The notes: a model not told the origin generated them from the sequence alone. Shown: positions 55,315 through 64,000, counted from the first letter of the stretch. The stretch: 64,000 nucleotides of DNA from CBDESN01 sp965242495 (GCA_965242495.1 OZ251446.1:2976001-3040000), one strand, 5' to 3'. Numbers and translations: made by a program.

Positions 55315-55515
55315 AAGCTTTTTTCTTCCACGATCGCGAGCCGCGTCACCGGCTCGAAGCACCGCGCTTGGTCGGGCCGTTCCGACGCCTTGGCCAGTGC
55401 TGGCGCCGCATTCCCGGCCCAGCCCGCGCTGCTCCGCCTCCTGGAACTCGTCGGTGGACGCACGCCCGCCTCCTCCCCCCGGGCGATGGCCTCGTTGAGC
55501 GCTTCCCGCATCGGG
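55315..55515 (-). pseudogene. Chimeric remnant: methylase 5' end joined to helicase 3' end
   Basis: Reading on the minus strand, MREALNEAIARG at about 55513 matches the methylase start at 52943 (23 of 25 bases). The sequence then passes, with a frameshift, into EFQEAEQRGLGRE and LAKASERPDQAR, which match the C-terminal end of the helicase at 60153 (a 25-base block is identical at 55374-55398 and 60235-60259). Everything between is gone. This is the scar of a lost related methylase-helicase unit. The rest of the 420 bp between CDSs here holds no gene. Confidence 0.65.
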
Positions 55516-55519
55516 CCGG

Positions 55520-56011
55520 CTATCCCCCCACCGGCGGCCGCGCCCGTTCGGCGGCCTCTCGGATCGCGCGGGTCAATCGGCCCACGGTCGTCGACGGGTT
55601 GCGGTATGGCGCGCCTTCCTCTTCGCGGCGCAGCAGCTGCGCTTCGGCGCGTCCTTCGGCCTCTTCGACGCGGCGCGCCAGATCGTCGCAATCGGGCGTC
55701 TTCGCGCCGTCCTTGTCGTATTCCGGCCGCAGCCGCGCGAGCTCCTCCTGCGCCTTCAGGCTGCTGCATGGCCTGTCGTAATCGCCTTGATGCAGGATCA
55801 GCCACAGTTCGAAACAGGGATCGGAGCGCCCGACCCCGACGCCGTGTCGTTCGCACAGCGCCACGGCGACCATCGCGCCCGAACAGGCGCGTCGGATCGC
55901 GGCGAAATAGGCCGGCTCCGTCTTCGCGCCTTCGCAGAACAGGACGAAACGCCGCCTCGGCTCCCGGCCAGGGCTGGATCGCTTCAGTTTCGGCGGAGCG
56001 CGGCGGACCAC
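55520..56011 (-). CDS. RloB/AbiLii-like protein with an apparent internal deletion
   Basis: A 163-residue protein with the RloB N-terminus (PPKLKRSSPGREPRRRF), the CEGAKTEPAYF motif (about 27-37) with the conserved Glu of the Toprim-like fold, and the C-terminal DPCFELWLILHQGDY motif. Between them RloB proteins usually have about 50 residues with a DRD metal-binding motif; here only about 25 residues remain and no DxD is present. The protein is therefore probably inactive or altered. The GTG at 56011 starts one base after the RloA stop; an ATG at 56065 would overlap RloA by 53 bp. Confidence 0.75.
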   Translation of the reverse strand: MVRRAPPKLKRSSPGREPRRRFVLFCEGAKTEPAYFAAIRRACSGAMVAVALCERHGVGVGRSDPCFELWLILHQGDYDRPCSSLKAQEELARLRPEYDKDGAKTPDCDDLARRVEEAEGRAEAQLLRREEEGAPYRNPSTTVGRLTRAIREAAERARPPVGG

Positions 56012-56012
56012 T

Positions 56013-57296
56013 TCAGCGCGGCGCGTCAAGGGCGGAGAGCGGGTCGTCGAAAGGCGTCGCGCCATACCGGCCTTGCAGATACCCCCGCTCGATGTCGTCG
56101 CCCTTGCGGGTTCGGATATCGGTGAGCGGGAAGAGCCGCGTCGCGCCGTCGGCGTCCTTTTCGGCGAACCAGAGTTGATCGCGCCGCAGCGTGGGCGAGT
56201 TCATCAGCTTGGTGTCGTGGGTCGTAGCGACCAGCTGCGCGCCCTTCGGGTTGGTCTCGGGAGAACAGAACAGCCGCAGCACCGCCTCGGCGGCCTGCGT
56301 GTGGAGGCTGGCGTCGAGCTCGTCGACCAACAGGGGGGCGCCTCTGTCGAGCGCGCTGTATACGAAACGGAGCACGATCAGCAAGCGCCGCGTGCCGGCG
56401 CTCTCCCAGTCCAGGTCGAGATAGACCCGTTTGCCGTCACGGCTGCGATGGGCGAGTTCGATGGCGATTCGCCAGTCGCCGCCCAGCATCGCTTCGAGGT
56501 CGACCGGCTTGTCCAGCCTCTTTCCGATCGTCCCAACGAGGTCCCGCTGAATCTCCCCGATTTCGTCCGCATCCGCGCGTTCCTTTTGTCGATAATCGAC
56601 GACTCCCGTACCGATCTCTCCGAGAAAGTCGATCGTCCGGCGATCCAGTCCCGTCCTGGCCAGATACGACGACACGGGCGCGCCCAGGAGAGGGATGGAG
56701 CCTCCGACGCCGTGGATCGACTGGAAATATCCGTACAGGCCGGAGAGTTGTTCGTGCTTGTTCTGCGCAGCCGCCGACAGGTACAGGCTGTTGGGCCGGG
56801 TCAGGTCGGAGATGACGCTGTTTCGCCCCTTCAACCCGCGTCCGAAATGGAATTCGCTCCCTTCGCGCTCGAACAGCATTCGCCGGTGGGATTTCGGAAA
56901 GGCGTACAGCCATTCGGATTCGAACGCCGCGTCCGACGCTTCGAAGCCGTAGTGATGGCGCACGCCGCCGACGACGAAATCGAGCTCGAAACGCGACGGC
57001 TCCCCGGAGCGGGCCGCGTCGAGCAGGAACGGCTCGCGCGATACGCCGCCGCCCGGTTCGCCCCTGGCCTGGGAGAACAGCGCCATGGCTAGCATGGTCG
57101 TCATGGCGCGGACGAGGTTGCTCTTGCCCGAGGCGTTGGCGCCGTAGATCACGGCCGCCGGCGCGACCGACCCGCCCGGCGCGGCCTCGCAGGCGATCAG
57201 CCCGTCGCGCCGGTCCCGCAGGGAAGAGACCGAGAACGACAGTTCCTGGAAGTCGCGGATCGAACGGTGGTTGGCGACGCCGAAGCGCAGCAGCAT
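56013..57296 (-). CDS. AAA15/RloA-like ATPase (AbiLi-like) of an abortive-infection pair
   Basis: A 427-residue SMC-like ABC ATPase of the AAA15 group. Walker A YGANASGKS is at 51-59, Walker B with catalytic Glu LLVDELDAS is at 322-330, and the switch His is in ATTHD (357-361). With RloB it forms an AbiL/RloAB-type defence pair that shuts down growth on phage infection in known examples. The ATG at 57296 has GGAG seven bases upstream and gives MLLRFGVANHRSI, the normal start. The helical region between the ATPase lobes is AT-neutral and intact. Confidence 0.85.
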   Translation of the reverse strand: MLLRFGVANHRSIRDFQELSFSVSSLRDRRDGLIACEAAPGGSVAPAAVIYGANASGKSNLVRAMTTMLAMALFSQARGEPGGGVSREPFLLDAARSGEPSRFELDFVVGGVRHHYGFEASDAAFESEWLYAFPKSHRRMLFEREGSEFHFGRGLKGRNSVISDLTRPNSLYLSAAAQNKHEQLSGLYGYFQSIHGVGGSIPLLGAPVSSYLARTGLDRRTIDFLGEIGTGVVDYRQKERADADEIGEIQRDLVGTIGKRLDKPVDLEAMLGGDWRIAIELAHRSRDGKRVYLDLDWESAGTRRLLIVLRFVYSALDRGAPLLVDELDASLHTQAAEAVLRLFCSPETNPKGAQLVATTHDTKLMNSPTLRRDQLWFAEKDADGATRLFPLTDIRTRKGDDIERGYLQGRYGATPFDDPLSALDAPR

Positions 57297-57379
57297 ACGG
57301 GTTCTCCGTTGTCCCGGCGCCCGAACGGCGCAGAAACCGCCTTTCATGCGCGATTCTACCACATCCGGTCGAAAACGGC

Positions 57380-57795
57380 CGACTTGCCCCCTCGTTATTC
57401 CCGCGAAAGCGGGAATCCATGGCGGGCAAGGACGGGTCCTTTGCGTCCGTCTCGAGCCGACGTCACAGGCCCTTCGTCCCCACGGAAGCAGGCATCGGGA
57501 TACGAAACAGCCCCTCCGTCATTCCCGCGAAAGCGGGAATCCAGGGCAGGCAAGGACGGGTCCTTGGCGTCCCCTCGAGCCGACGTCACAGGCCCCTCAT
57601 CCCCACGGAAGCAGGAATCGGGATGCGAAACAGCCCCTCCGTCATTCCCGCGAAAGCGGGAATCCAGGGCGGGGAAGGACGGGTCCTTTGCGTCCGCCTC
57701 GAGCCGCCGTCACAGGCCCTTCGTCCCCACGGAAACAGGCGTCGGGATGCGAAACAGCCCCTCCGTCATTCCCGCGAAAGAGCGTGTGAAGGAAT
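57380..57795. repeat. Tandem 123-124 bp units built on the dispersed palindrome (left cluster)
   Basis: The palindrome occurs at 57397, 57521, 57644 and 57768, a spacing of 124, 123 and 124 bp. Each unit also carries AAGGACGGGTCCTT and GTCCCCACGGAAGCAGG. The last copy is the variant with AGAGCGTGTGAAGGAA and abuts the insertion element. The next cluster beyond the element is in opposite orientation. No gene is seen here. Confidence 0.85.
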
Positions 57796-59344
57796 CCTGG
57801 CGTTCGTTAGGGATAGGACCCTGCCGGTTCGGTGTGGCGGTCGTGCGGCGGCGGCGGGTTAGGGCGTTGCGTGGTGGGTTCGTCCGGCGCGGCGGCGGTC
57901 GTGCGCGGCGGCGGGTTTCAAGCCGCTCCCGGCATGGGTCGGGCAAGGGGCGGGGCGGCGGCAGGGCGGGTTGCGATGCTCATCCGGCCATACAGGCGAG
58001 CCGATGACCGCGCCACAGATTGTGCGCCAGAGCGTGCAGCAACGCCACCGCCCGCACCTTGGCAAGCCCGCGGACCACAAGGCGGCCCAATCCCCGTTGC
58101 TTGACGACGCCATTGACCCCCTCGACCCTCATGCGACGACGATAGATCGTTTGCCCCGCCTCGCTCGCCATGCGCGCGCGCCAAGCCTGCAACACAACCG
58201 GTTCGCCGGCGCGCCCGCGTTCACGACGGCGCACGCTCTCGGCCTTCGCCGCCTGTTTCACCGGAGCCGGCGGCGTGTAAACCTCCACCCCCTTCCCACC
58301 CAACGCCAGCACGTCCTTGCGCGCGCCATAGCGCGTATCCGCCAGCAAGCGCGCCGGGCGCGCGCCATAGCGCCGCTCGATCTGCTCAACCATCGAACCC
58401 GCCAAACCCGCGTCGTTGCGACGATCCGTCTCCTGGACCCCCACAATGACGTGACTATTCGGTGCTCACCGCCAATTGGAGATTGTACCCCGCCCCCACG
58501 CCGCCGTCGGCAAACCGCATCCGGCGCGCCTGCGCATCCGTCGTCGAGACCTTCGGCCCCGGCTTCTTCTTCTCCGCCTTCTTGTGCGTCCGAGACCGCC
58601 CCGCCTTCTCCGCGCGCAACGCCGCAAGCTGTTTCCGCGCCGCCGCAACCTTCTCCGCAAGCTCGCGTTCGGCCCGCGCCCGCGCCGCGCGAAGACGCCG
58701 CGACCCGGCCGCCGGATCGCTCGCCAACTCCGACCTCAGCGCCGCAACCCGTTCCCGCGCCGCCGCCTCGTAGCCCGACAAGCCCCGCTCGCCGCGAAAC
58801 GAACCCGAACCCGCGCTCGCTCGAACCTTCGTCCCGTCAACCGCCATCTCCTCCAAACTCACCATCCCCGACGCCACAAGCGCCGCAACCTGCTCGCTCA
58901 AAAGACCATCCAGCACAGCCCCATGCCCACCCCGGAAATCGCTCAGACCATGGTAGTTCACTCGCACACCACCACACAGCCACCGATACGCCATGTCACT
59001 CTCGCACAGATGCGCAAGACGACGCGCCGAACCCACCCCCTCCAACGTCGCGTACAGCCACAACGCCAACAAAACCGCAGGGTCCGCCGCAGGCCGACCC
59101 GAACCATGCTCACGAGAACCGATCCGCGCATATAACGCGCTCAGATCCATGCCCGACACGAAACCCCAAACCACTCGCGCCCGATGATCCAGCGCAAGCG
59201 TCCCATCCAAATCCACCATCCGCCACTCCAACTGATGACGATTCGGGCGCATGCAGCGAGCACCTCCCACAACCGACATAACAACCCTCCCACTCAAACC
59301 AACGAACAAACCCACAGAATCACGAACCATCCCAAACGCCAAGG
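57796..59344 (-). mobile_element. IS1182-like insertion sequence
   Basis: About 1.55 kb. The left end CCTGGCGTTCGTTAGGGAT and the right end (read inward) CCTTGGCGTTTGGGATGG are imperfect inverted repeats, and the transposase occupies most of the interior on the minus strand. The ends were placed by eye and may be off by several bases. It sits between two oppositely oriented palindrome clusters. Confidence 0.6.
57980..59279 (-). pseudogene. IS1182-family transposase split by a one-base insertion
   Basis: The first part (59279 to 58455) has MRPNRHQLEWRMVDLD, a helix-turn-helix region, a Lys-rich linker and the catalytic-domain motif with AGYNLQLAVSTE, where it meets TAG. The second part (58454 to 57980) resumes in another frame with SHVIVGVQETDRRNDAG and includes YGARKDVLALGGKGVEVYTP and a C-terminal GVVKQRGLGRLVVRGL. 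A single extra base at about 58457 explains the split. The pieces together have normal IS1182 length. There is no slippery heptamer at the site, so a programmed frameshift is unlikely and the gene is probably dead. Confidence 0.8.
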
Positions 59345-60010
59345 GTTTCTTCACACGCTCTTTCGCGGGAATGACGAGGGGGGGGGAGGAGGCCGGGACA
59401 TTGGCCCCAGGAAGGCCATCGGCCCGAGGCGGATACGTCGGATTTCTTCACACACTCTTTCGCGGGAATGACGGAGGGGCTGTTTCGTATCCCGTCTCCT
59501 GCCTCCATGGGGACGAAGGGCCTGTGACGACGGCTCGAGGCGGACGCAAAGGACCCGTCCTTGCCCGCCATGGATTCCCGCTTTCGCGGGAATGACGAGG
59601 GGGGCTGTTTCGTATCCCGATTCCTGCTTCCGTGGGGACGAAGGGCCTGTGACGACGGCTCGAGGCGGACGCAAAGGACCCGTCCTTGCCTGCCCTGGAT
59701 TCCCGCTTTCGCGGGAATGACGGAGGGGCTGTTTCGCATCCCGATGCCTGCTTCCGTGGGGACGAAGGGCCTGTGACGACGGCTCGAGGCGGACGCAAAG
59801 GACCCGTCCTTTCCCGCCCTGGATTCCCGCTTTCGAGTGTGTGAAGAAACCCCAAGACCTGTGGTCCATCCGGTCGATTCACCACATTTGACCCACATAT
59901 GTTCCTCATATAGACCATTTATGTTTCTATCGACACGGCGAAAATTCCGAATTACGCGGATGCCTTGGGATTTCTTCACACACTCTTTCGCGGGAATGAC
60001 GGAAGGGGGG
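59345..60010. repeat. Right cluster of palindrome units, opposite orientation to the left cluster
   Basis: Units like those at 57380-57795 are present in reverse orientation, with palindromes at about 59575, 59700 and 59825 (the last with a GAGTGTGTGAAGAAA tail) and variant ACGCTCTTTCGCGGGAATG copies at about 59355, 59455 and 59985. No gene is seen between 59280 and the helicase stop at 60153 apart from these repeats; at 59880-59950 there is a short AT-rich stretch. Confidence 0.8.
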
Positions 60011-60152
60011 CGCATCCGCCTCGAGCCGATGGCCTTCCCGGGGCCGTCGGCGCACCCCCCCCCCCTCCGTCATTCCTCCGGTCCGGGGCCGGGGGCGCGC
60101 GTCGTCCTCACGACCGCAGCCGCCATGACGTCCCGGTCGGAAAACGAAGCCG

Positions 60153-63100
60153 TCACCGCGCAGGGCGCGAACGGCCGCCCTCCGCCTCCTCCGCGATCAC
60201 GAGCCACGTCGCCAGCTCGAAGTCCCGCGCCCGGCCGGGCCGTTCCGACGCCTTGGCCAGTCTGGCGCCGCGCTCCCGGCCGAGCCGGCGCTGCTCCGCC
60301 TCCCGGAACTCGCCGGCGATGGATCGCAGCGCCGCGTCAATGAGCGCTTCGTATTTCTCCATCCGCCGCCCGCCTTGGGTCTCGCGGTCGAAGGCGTCCT
60401 CCAGGGCCGATGACGCCTGGTCGCGCCCGGCGGCGAGGCGGCGGAACAGGCGGAGGCATTCCCCGGCCTGCCGGAAGCCGTATTGCGCCGTCCCGTCGCC
60501 CCGGACGTAGACCAGGAAATAGGGGTGCAGGCGGTTCGGGGTCCGCGCCGCCGGGTCGCTCCGCTGCTTCAGGCAGAAGATCGCGCCGGGCCGGACCGCG
60601 GGTCCGCCCCCGTCCTCCTCGCCCCCGCGCAGCCCGGCGACGGCGTAGACGCCGAACGGCGCCGCTTCGAGCGCGGCCCGGTTCTTCTGGATGTATTGCA
60701 GCAGGTCGGCGAGGAAGTCGTCGAGGGTGAGGTCGCTCATGTTCACGCCGTCGCCCGCGTCCTCGATGTCGAGGATCTCGTCCCGCAGCCGCTTCAGCTG
60801 CTCGTCGCGGAAGCGCAGCTCCCCCTGGGCCGCCTCCTCGGCCGCCTGGGCGTCGGCGTCCAGCGGGTCGTCGAGGCCGGTGGCCGCGGCGTCGGCCAGG
60901 GCCATCCGCGCCTCGACCCGGTTCTTGAGGTTCAGATAGCGGTCGAGATCGGCGGTCGGCCAGAAATTGATCATCGCCACCTGCCGGTTGCGGCTCCCCA
61001 GCCGGTCGATCCGCCCGAAGCGCTGCATCAGCCGCACCGGGTTCCAATGGACGTCGTAGTTCACCACCAGGTCGCAATCCTGGAGGTTCTGCCCCTCCGA
61101 CAGGCAGTCGGTCGCGATCAGCACGTCGATCTCCGGGGGTTCCTCCGCGCCGTCCGCCGGCCCCGTCCGCTGCGCGCGCGGGGCGAAGCGCGCCAGGATG
61201 CCGCCGAACTCCGATTCGCCCACCGTGCTCCGGTTGTCGCCGCCGCCGGTGATCAGCGCCGCATGGATGCCGCCGCCGAAGACGCCCGATTCCAGCAGAT
61301 TCTCGTACAGATAGCGGGCGGTGTCGGCGAAGCTGGTGAAGACCAGCGCCTTGCGGTTGCGGCGGCCGTCCTTGTCGATGCCGGGGTTCGCGATCTTCTC
61401 CGCCAACGCCTCCTCGAGGGCGGCGAGCTTCGCGTCGCGCGCCGCCGTGACCTGTCGCGCCAGCCCGCGCAGCCGGTCGAGGACCCGCCGGTCCTCCCGC
61501 AGGTCGCGCCGCCAGCGGTCGAGGTCCAGCTCGTCCAGCCGGTAGCGCTTCCCCCGGCCCACGGCGAACTCCTCGTCCTCCTCGTCCTCCTCGGGCAGGG
61601 ATTCGATCGCTTCCGCCGCTTCCGCCGCGGCTTCCGCCGCCGCCTTCTCGCCGCCCCGCTCCCGTTCCCGCCAAGCCTCGATGCGGCGGTCGAGCGCGTC
61701 CATCCCGTCGAGGATGCGCCCCATCGTCAGCGCGAAGGCGTGGGCCGAACTCTCCAGCCGCTTCAGCAGGTTGACGCGCATCATGCCGATCAGGAAGCGC
61801 TCGCGGTCGCGCTGGTCGAAGCGGAGCCGCGCCTTCTCCTCGTCCAGGGCCGATGCGTCCAGGAGGTATTGCGAGGGCGTGTAGACGGCCAGCCGGAACC
61901 CGCCGATCCGTTCGTGCAGGTCGTCATAGGAGAGCGCGCCGTCCCGGTCCGTCGGCGGGTGCAGGTTGCGGGGCGGGGCGCGCCGCGGGAAGCCGCCGAT
62001 CTCCGCCGTGGCCTCGGGGTAGAAGCGGCGCAGATGGGCGCGCGAGCGGGCGATGGTCGCCGCGTCCAGAAGCGCCAGGAAGTCCGCGCCCAGCCGTTCG
62101 ATCAGGGCCGCCTTGTCCGCCCGCCCGCCGGCCCGCCGCGTCCGCTCCCAGTCCAGGAATTCGCGCTGGGCCACGCCGAACAGGCTCTGGACGTCGTCGA
62201 TGCCGAGCGTCTCGCGGAAGGCGTCGCCGCGCTTCTCGGTCATCAGATAGATCTGGTTGCGGAGGTCGCGCAGGCTGGTGTTGACCGGCGTCGCCGACAG
62301 CATCAGCAGCTTGCTGCGGACGCCGCCCTTGACCGCCTCCTCCAGCAGCCGGTTGTAGCGGCTGCGCCGCGCGACCCTGCCCGTCTCGTCCGTCCGGTCG
62401 CGGCCCTCGTTGCGGAAGTTGTGCGATTCGTCGATCACCACCAGATCGAACGCGCCCCAGTGGAAGCCGGCGAGGTCGATCTGTCCCGCCCGGCCGTCAT
62501 AGCGGCTGAGGTCCGTATGGGCGAGCACCGTATAGCCCAGCCGGTCGCCGGCGAACGGGTTGTTGCGCCGGCCCGCCCAGGCGGCGTAGCGGACCCAGTT
62601 CTCCTCCAGCTTCTTCGGGCACAGCACCAGCACCCGCTCGTTGCGCAGCTCGAAGAACTTGATCACCGCGAGCGCCGTCCAGGTCTTGCCCAGCCCCACG
62701 CTGTCGGCGACGATGCAGCCGCCATGGCGCAGCAGCCGGTTGATGGCGCTGGTCGCGCCGTCCTTCTGGAATGCGTAGAGCGCCTTCCAGATCGCCGTGT
62801 CGTGGAGATGGACGTCGCGCAGCAGCCCGTCGCGCGCCCCGCGTTCGGCGAGCCGATCCTCGAACAGATGCAGCAACGTCTTGTAGTAGACGAAGGCCGG
62901 CGCATAGGCCCGGCCCAGCCGTTCGAGGGCCGCCAGCACTTCGGGCTTGGCGTCGCGGGTCGCGGACTCGTCGCGCCACAGCGCGTCGAACCAGCGGATC
63001 AGCGCCGCCCGGTCCGCCGCGTCGCGCACCTCCAGGTTGAGTTCGAGGTTGGGCGCCGTCCCGAACCCCAGCCCGCGGCGGGTGAAGTTGGAGCTCCCGA

Positions 63101-63611
63101 CCAGGGCGGTCCCGCCGCCGTCGTCGCCGTCGCTGCCGCCGTCCTTGCCGCCGCGGTTGGCGACGTGGTAGAGCTTGCCGTGCAGGAAGTTGGCGCGCTT
63201 CACGCTGCGGATCTCGACGCAGCGCTCGATCCAGGCGGCGCAGGCGCGGGCGAGGGGCTTCTGCGCCAGAACCCGTTTCGGGTCCATGCCGCCCTCCTCG
63301 TTCAGCCGGAAGGACCGCCCTTCGCCGGCCGCCGGGTCCGGCGCGCCGACGCTCTGCGGCTCGCCGTAGAGGAAGCGCATGCCCCCCGCCGACTCCAGCG
63401 CGTCGCGCAGGGCCTCGTAGGCGTAGATGGTGAAATAGGCCGAGACGACCGAGAGCTCCGCGCCGGGCTCCACGCCCTCGCGCAGCGCATCCCCCACCCG
63501 GCGCCCCAGGTTGTCGACGATGGGGTCGTGGGCGACGGCGTCGTCGTCGAGGGCGTCCGCGGGCGCGCCGCCCCGTCTCGCCACGTCTCGGCTAGTCTCG
63601 CTTGGTCTCAC
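60153..63611 (-). CDS. PLD-nuclease-domain SNF2-type helicase
   Basis: A 1,152-residue defence-type protein. The N-terminal phospholipase-D-like domain has His144-x-Lys146 (HGKLYHVAN) and GSSNFTRRGLG shortly after. The SNF2-like helicase follows with Walker A SVGLGKT (Lys309), DESH box at Asp394, SATPVN motif III and QRFGRIDRLGS motif VI (from Gln863). A low-complexity acidic insert (about 640-680) splits the helicase lobes. The GTG at 63611 overlaps the upstream hydrolase stop by four bases (GTGA); an in-frame ATG at 63674 would overlap it by 67 bp. PLD-SNF2 proteins accompany methylases in DISARM-like and related systems, which may apply to the methylase at 49410. Confidence 0.85.
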   Translation of the reverse strand: MRPSETSRDVARRGGAPADALDDDAVAHDPIVDNLGRRVGDALREGVEPGAELSVVSAYFTIYAYEALRDALESAGGMRFLYGEPQSVGAPDPAAGEGRSFRLNEEGGMDPKRVLAQKPLARACAAWIERCVEIRSVKRANFLHGKLYHVANRGGKDGGSDGDDGGGTALVGSSNFTRRGLGFGTAPNLELNLEVRDAADRAALIRWFDALWRDESATRDAKPEVLAALERLGRAYAPAFVYYKTLLHLFEDRLAERGARDGLLRDVHLHDTAIWKALYAFQKDGATSAINRLLRHGGCIVADSVGLGKTWTALAVIKFFELRNERVLVLCPKKLEENWVRYAAWAGRRNNPFAGDRLGYTVLAHTDLSRYDGRAGQIDLAGFHWGAFDLVVIDESHNFRNEGRDRTDETGRVARRSRYNRLLEEAVKGGVRSKLLMLSATPVNTSLRDLRNQIYLMTEKRGDAFRETLGIDDVQSLFGVAQREFLDWERTRRAGGRADKAALIERLGADFLALLDAATIARSRAHLRRFYPEATAEIGGFPRRAPPRNLHPPTDRDGALSYDDLHERIGGFRLAVYTPSQYLLDASALDEEKARLRFDQRDRERFLIGMMRVNLLKRLESSAHAFALTMGRILDGMDALDRRIEAWRERERGGEKAAAEAAAEAAEAIESLPEEDEEDEEFAVGRGKRYRLDELDLDRWRRDLREDRRVLDRLRGLARQVTAARDAKLAALEEALAEKIANPGIDKDGRRNRKALVFTSFADTARYLYENLLESGVFGGGIHAALITGGGDNRSTVGESEFGGILARFAPRAQRTGPADGAEEPPEIDVLIATDCLSEGQNLQDCDLVVNYDVHWNPVRLMQRFGRIDRLGSRNRQVAMINFWPTADLDRYLNLKNRVEARMALADAAATGLDDPLDADAQAAEEAAQGELRFRDEQLKRLRDEILDIEDAGDGVNMSDLTLDDFLADLLQYIQKNRAALEAAPFGVYAVAGLRGGEEDGGGPAVRPGAIFCLKQRSDPAARTPNRLHPYFLVYVRGDGTAQYGFRQAGECLRLFRRLAAGRDQASSALEDAFDRETQGGRRMEKYEALIDAALRSIAGEFREAEQRRLGRERGARLAKASERPGRARDFELATWLVIAEEAEGGRSRPAR

Positions 63612-64000
63612 TTCGGCGTCGCTTCGTCGCCCTCCGGGCCGCGGGCCGGGCCGCCGGCCTCCAGCGCCTTCCAATCATGGGTGGGCAGGATCACGTCGGC
63701 GCGCGACTTGATGTCGATCAGCGCCCGGCGCATCGACTCCAGGTCGTAGAAGATGCCGGGCATGATCTCGCGTTCGATGTTGAGTTCGACCTTGCGGGCG
63801 ATGTCGCCGATGATCGCCGTCACGCCGTCCGCGGTCTCGACGTAGACGCATTGGTGGCCGGGCGTGTGCGAGTTGGCGTAGAGCACGCAGCGGACGCCGG
63901 GGCAGGGTTCGTAATCGCCCTCCATCAGGTCCACGCGCGGCCATAGCGGATCGACCAGCTCGGCCACGTCGGCGCGGTCGAAGAACAGCCCCTTGCCGCC
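63608..64000 (-). CDS. Metallo-beta-lactamase-fold hydrolase, 5' part outside the window
   Basis: The C-terminal 130 residues of an MBL-fold protein. SHTPGHQ, GDIARK and the final ILPTHDW are the metal-binding and fold motifs, in the pattern of AHL-lactonase-like hydrolases. The frame is open to the window edge, so the protein continues beyond position 64000. Its stop overlaps the helicase start by four bases. It looks like the edge of the catabolic chromosome beyond the island. Confidence 0.78.
   Translation of the reverse strand, partial: GGKGLFFDRADVAELVDPLWPRVDLMEGDYEPCPGVRCVLYANSHTPGHQCVYVETADGVTAIIGDIARKVELNIEREIMPGIFYDLESMRRALIDIKSRADVILPTHDWKALEAGGPARGPEGDEATPK

Noticed and set aside
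57271..57862. Proteins made of SFPRKRES / VIPAKAGI peptides in several frames
   Set aside because: These are translations of the palindromic dispersed repeat, a well-known source of spurious annotated proteins.

Overview
The window looks like a chromosomal segment of an uncultured-type, very GC-rich alphaproteobacterium. The support is the groESL operon with a CIRCE operator, an IalB-family secreted protein, heavy G/C third-position codon use, and a large complement of amidohydrolases, LLM flavin oxidoreductases and CoA/ring-cleavage enzymes typical of Rhodospirillales-like heterotrophs. The species cannot be fixed from the sequence alone.

Positions 1-36,000 are mostly catabolic and housekeeping. 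An extradiol dioxygenase, a thiamine-diphosphate enzyme, a RidA protein and a LigJ-like hydratase form a putative aromatic-ring cluster (1-4,315). It is followed by groES-groEL with a heat-shock-type promoter, CIRCE and a terminator (4,414-6,654). Next come a hydroxyisobutyrate-dehydrogenase-like enzyme, a lone CoxL-type molybdenum subunit, a DUF350 protein, a trypsin-like protease, enoyl-CoA hydratase, amidohydrolase, SDR, PhyH, LLM and threonine-synthase-like genes (6,746-17,482). A short mobile-element scar and a lower-GC methyltransferase carrying a 23-C homopolymer (17,500-19,366) precede a DASS transporter and further hydrolases. A minus-strand operon with ATGA/GTGA overlaps (33,463 down to 26,308) encodes FAH, NAD oxidoreductase, M20 peptidase, dihydroorotase-like, LLM and UbiD proteins and looks like a ring-opening or decarboxylation pathway.

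From about 35,870 to 63,611 the window is a defence and mobile-element island. It holds palindromic dispersed-repeat clusters, an orphan HigA-like antitoxin, an XRE-ImmA/PIN pair, a DUF5131 gene, a Panacea antitoxin overlapping a small membrane protein, and an uncharacterised two-gene unit. The centrepiece is a type VI-A CRISPR-Cas system: a 1,183-residue Cas13a with two R-x4-H HEPN motifs (R465/H470 and R1039/H1044), followed only 35 bp later by an array of 26 identical 36-bp repeats plus one degenerate repeat. The protein and repeat hairpin most resemble the Rhodobacter capsulatus Cas13a system as I remember it. No cas1 or cas2 lies in the window. A predicted multi-pass membrane protein and an AT-rich possible nuclease follow the array on the same strand.

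The rest of the island has a large Eco57I-type DNA methylase/restriction protein, a Fic protein divergently transcribed from a region with four 12-bp iterons, a two-gene unit of unknown function, a chimeric methylase/helicase remnant, an AbiL/RloAB-like pair whose RloB appears internally deleted, a frameshifted IS1182-like transposase between inverted repeat clusters, and a PLD-SNF2 helicase. The window ends inside a metallo-beta-lactamase-fold hydrolase.
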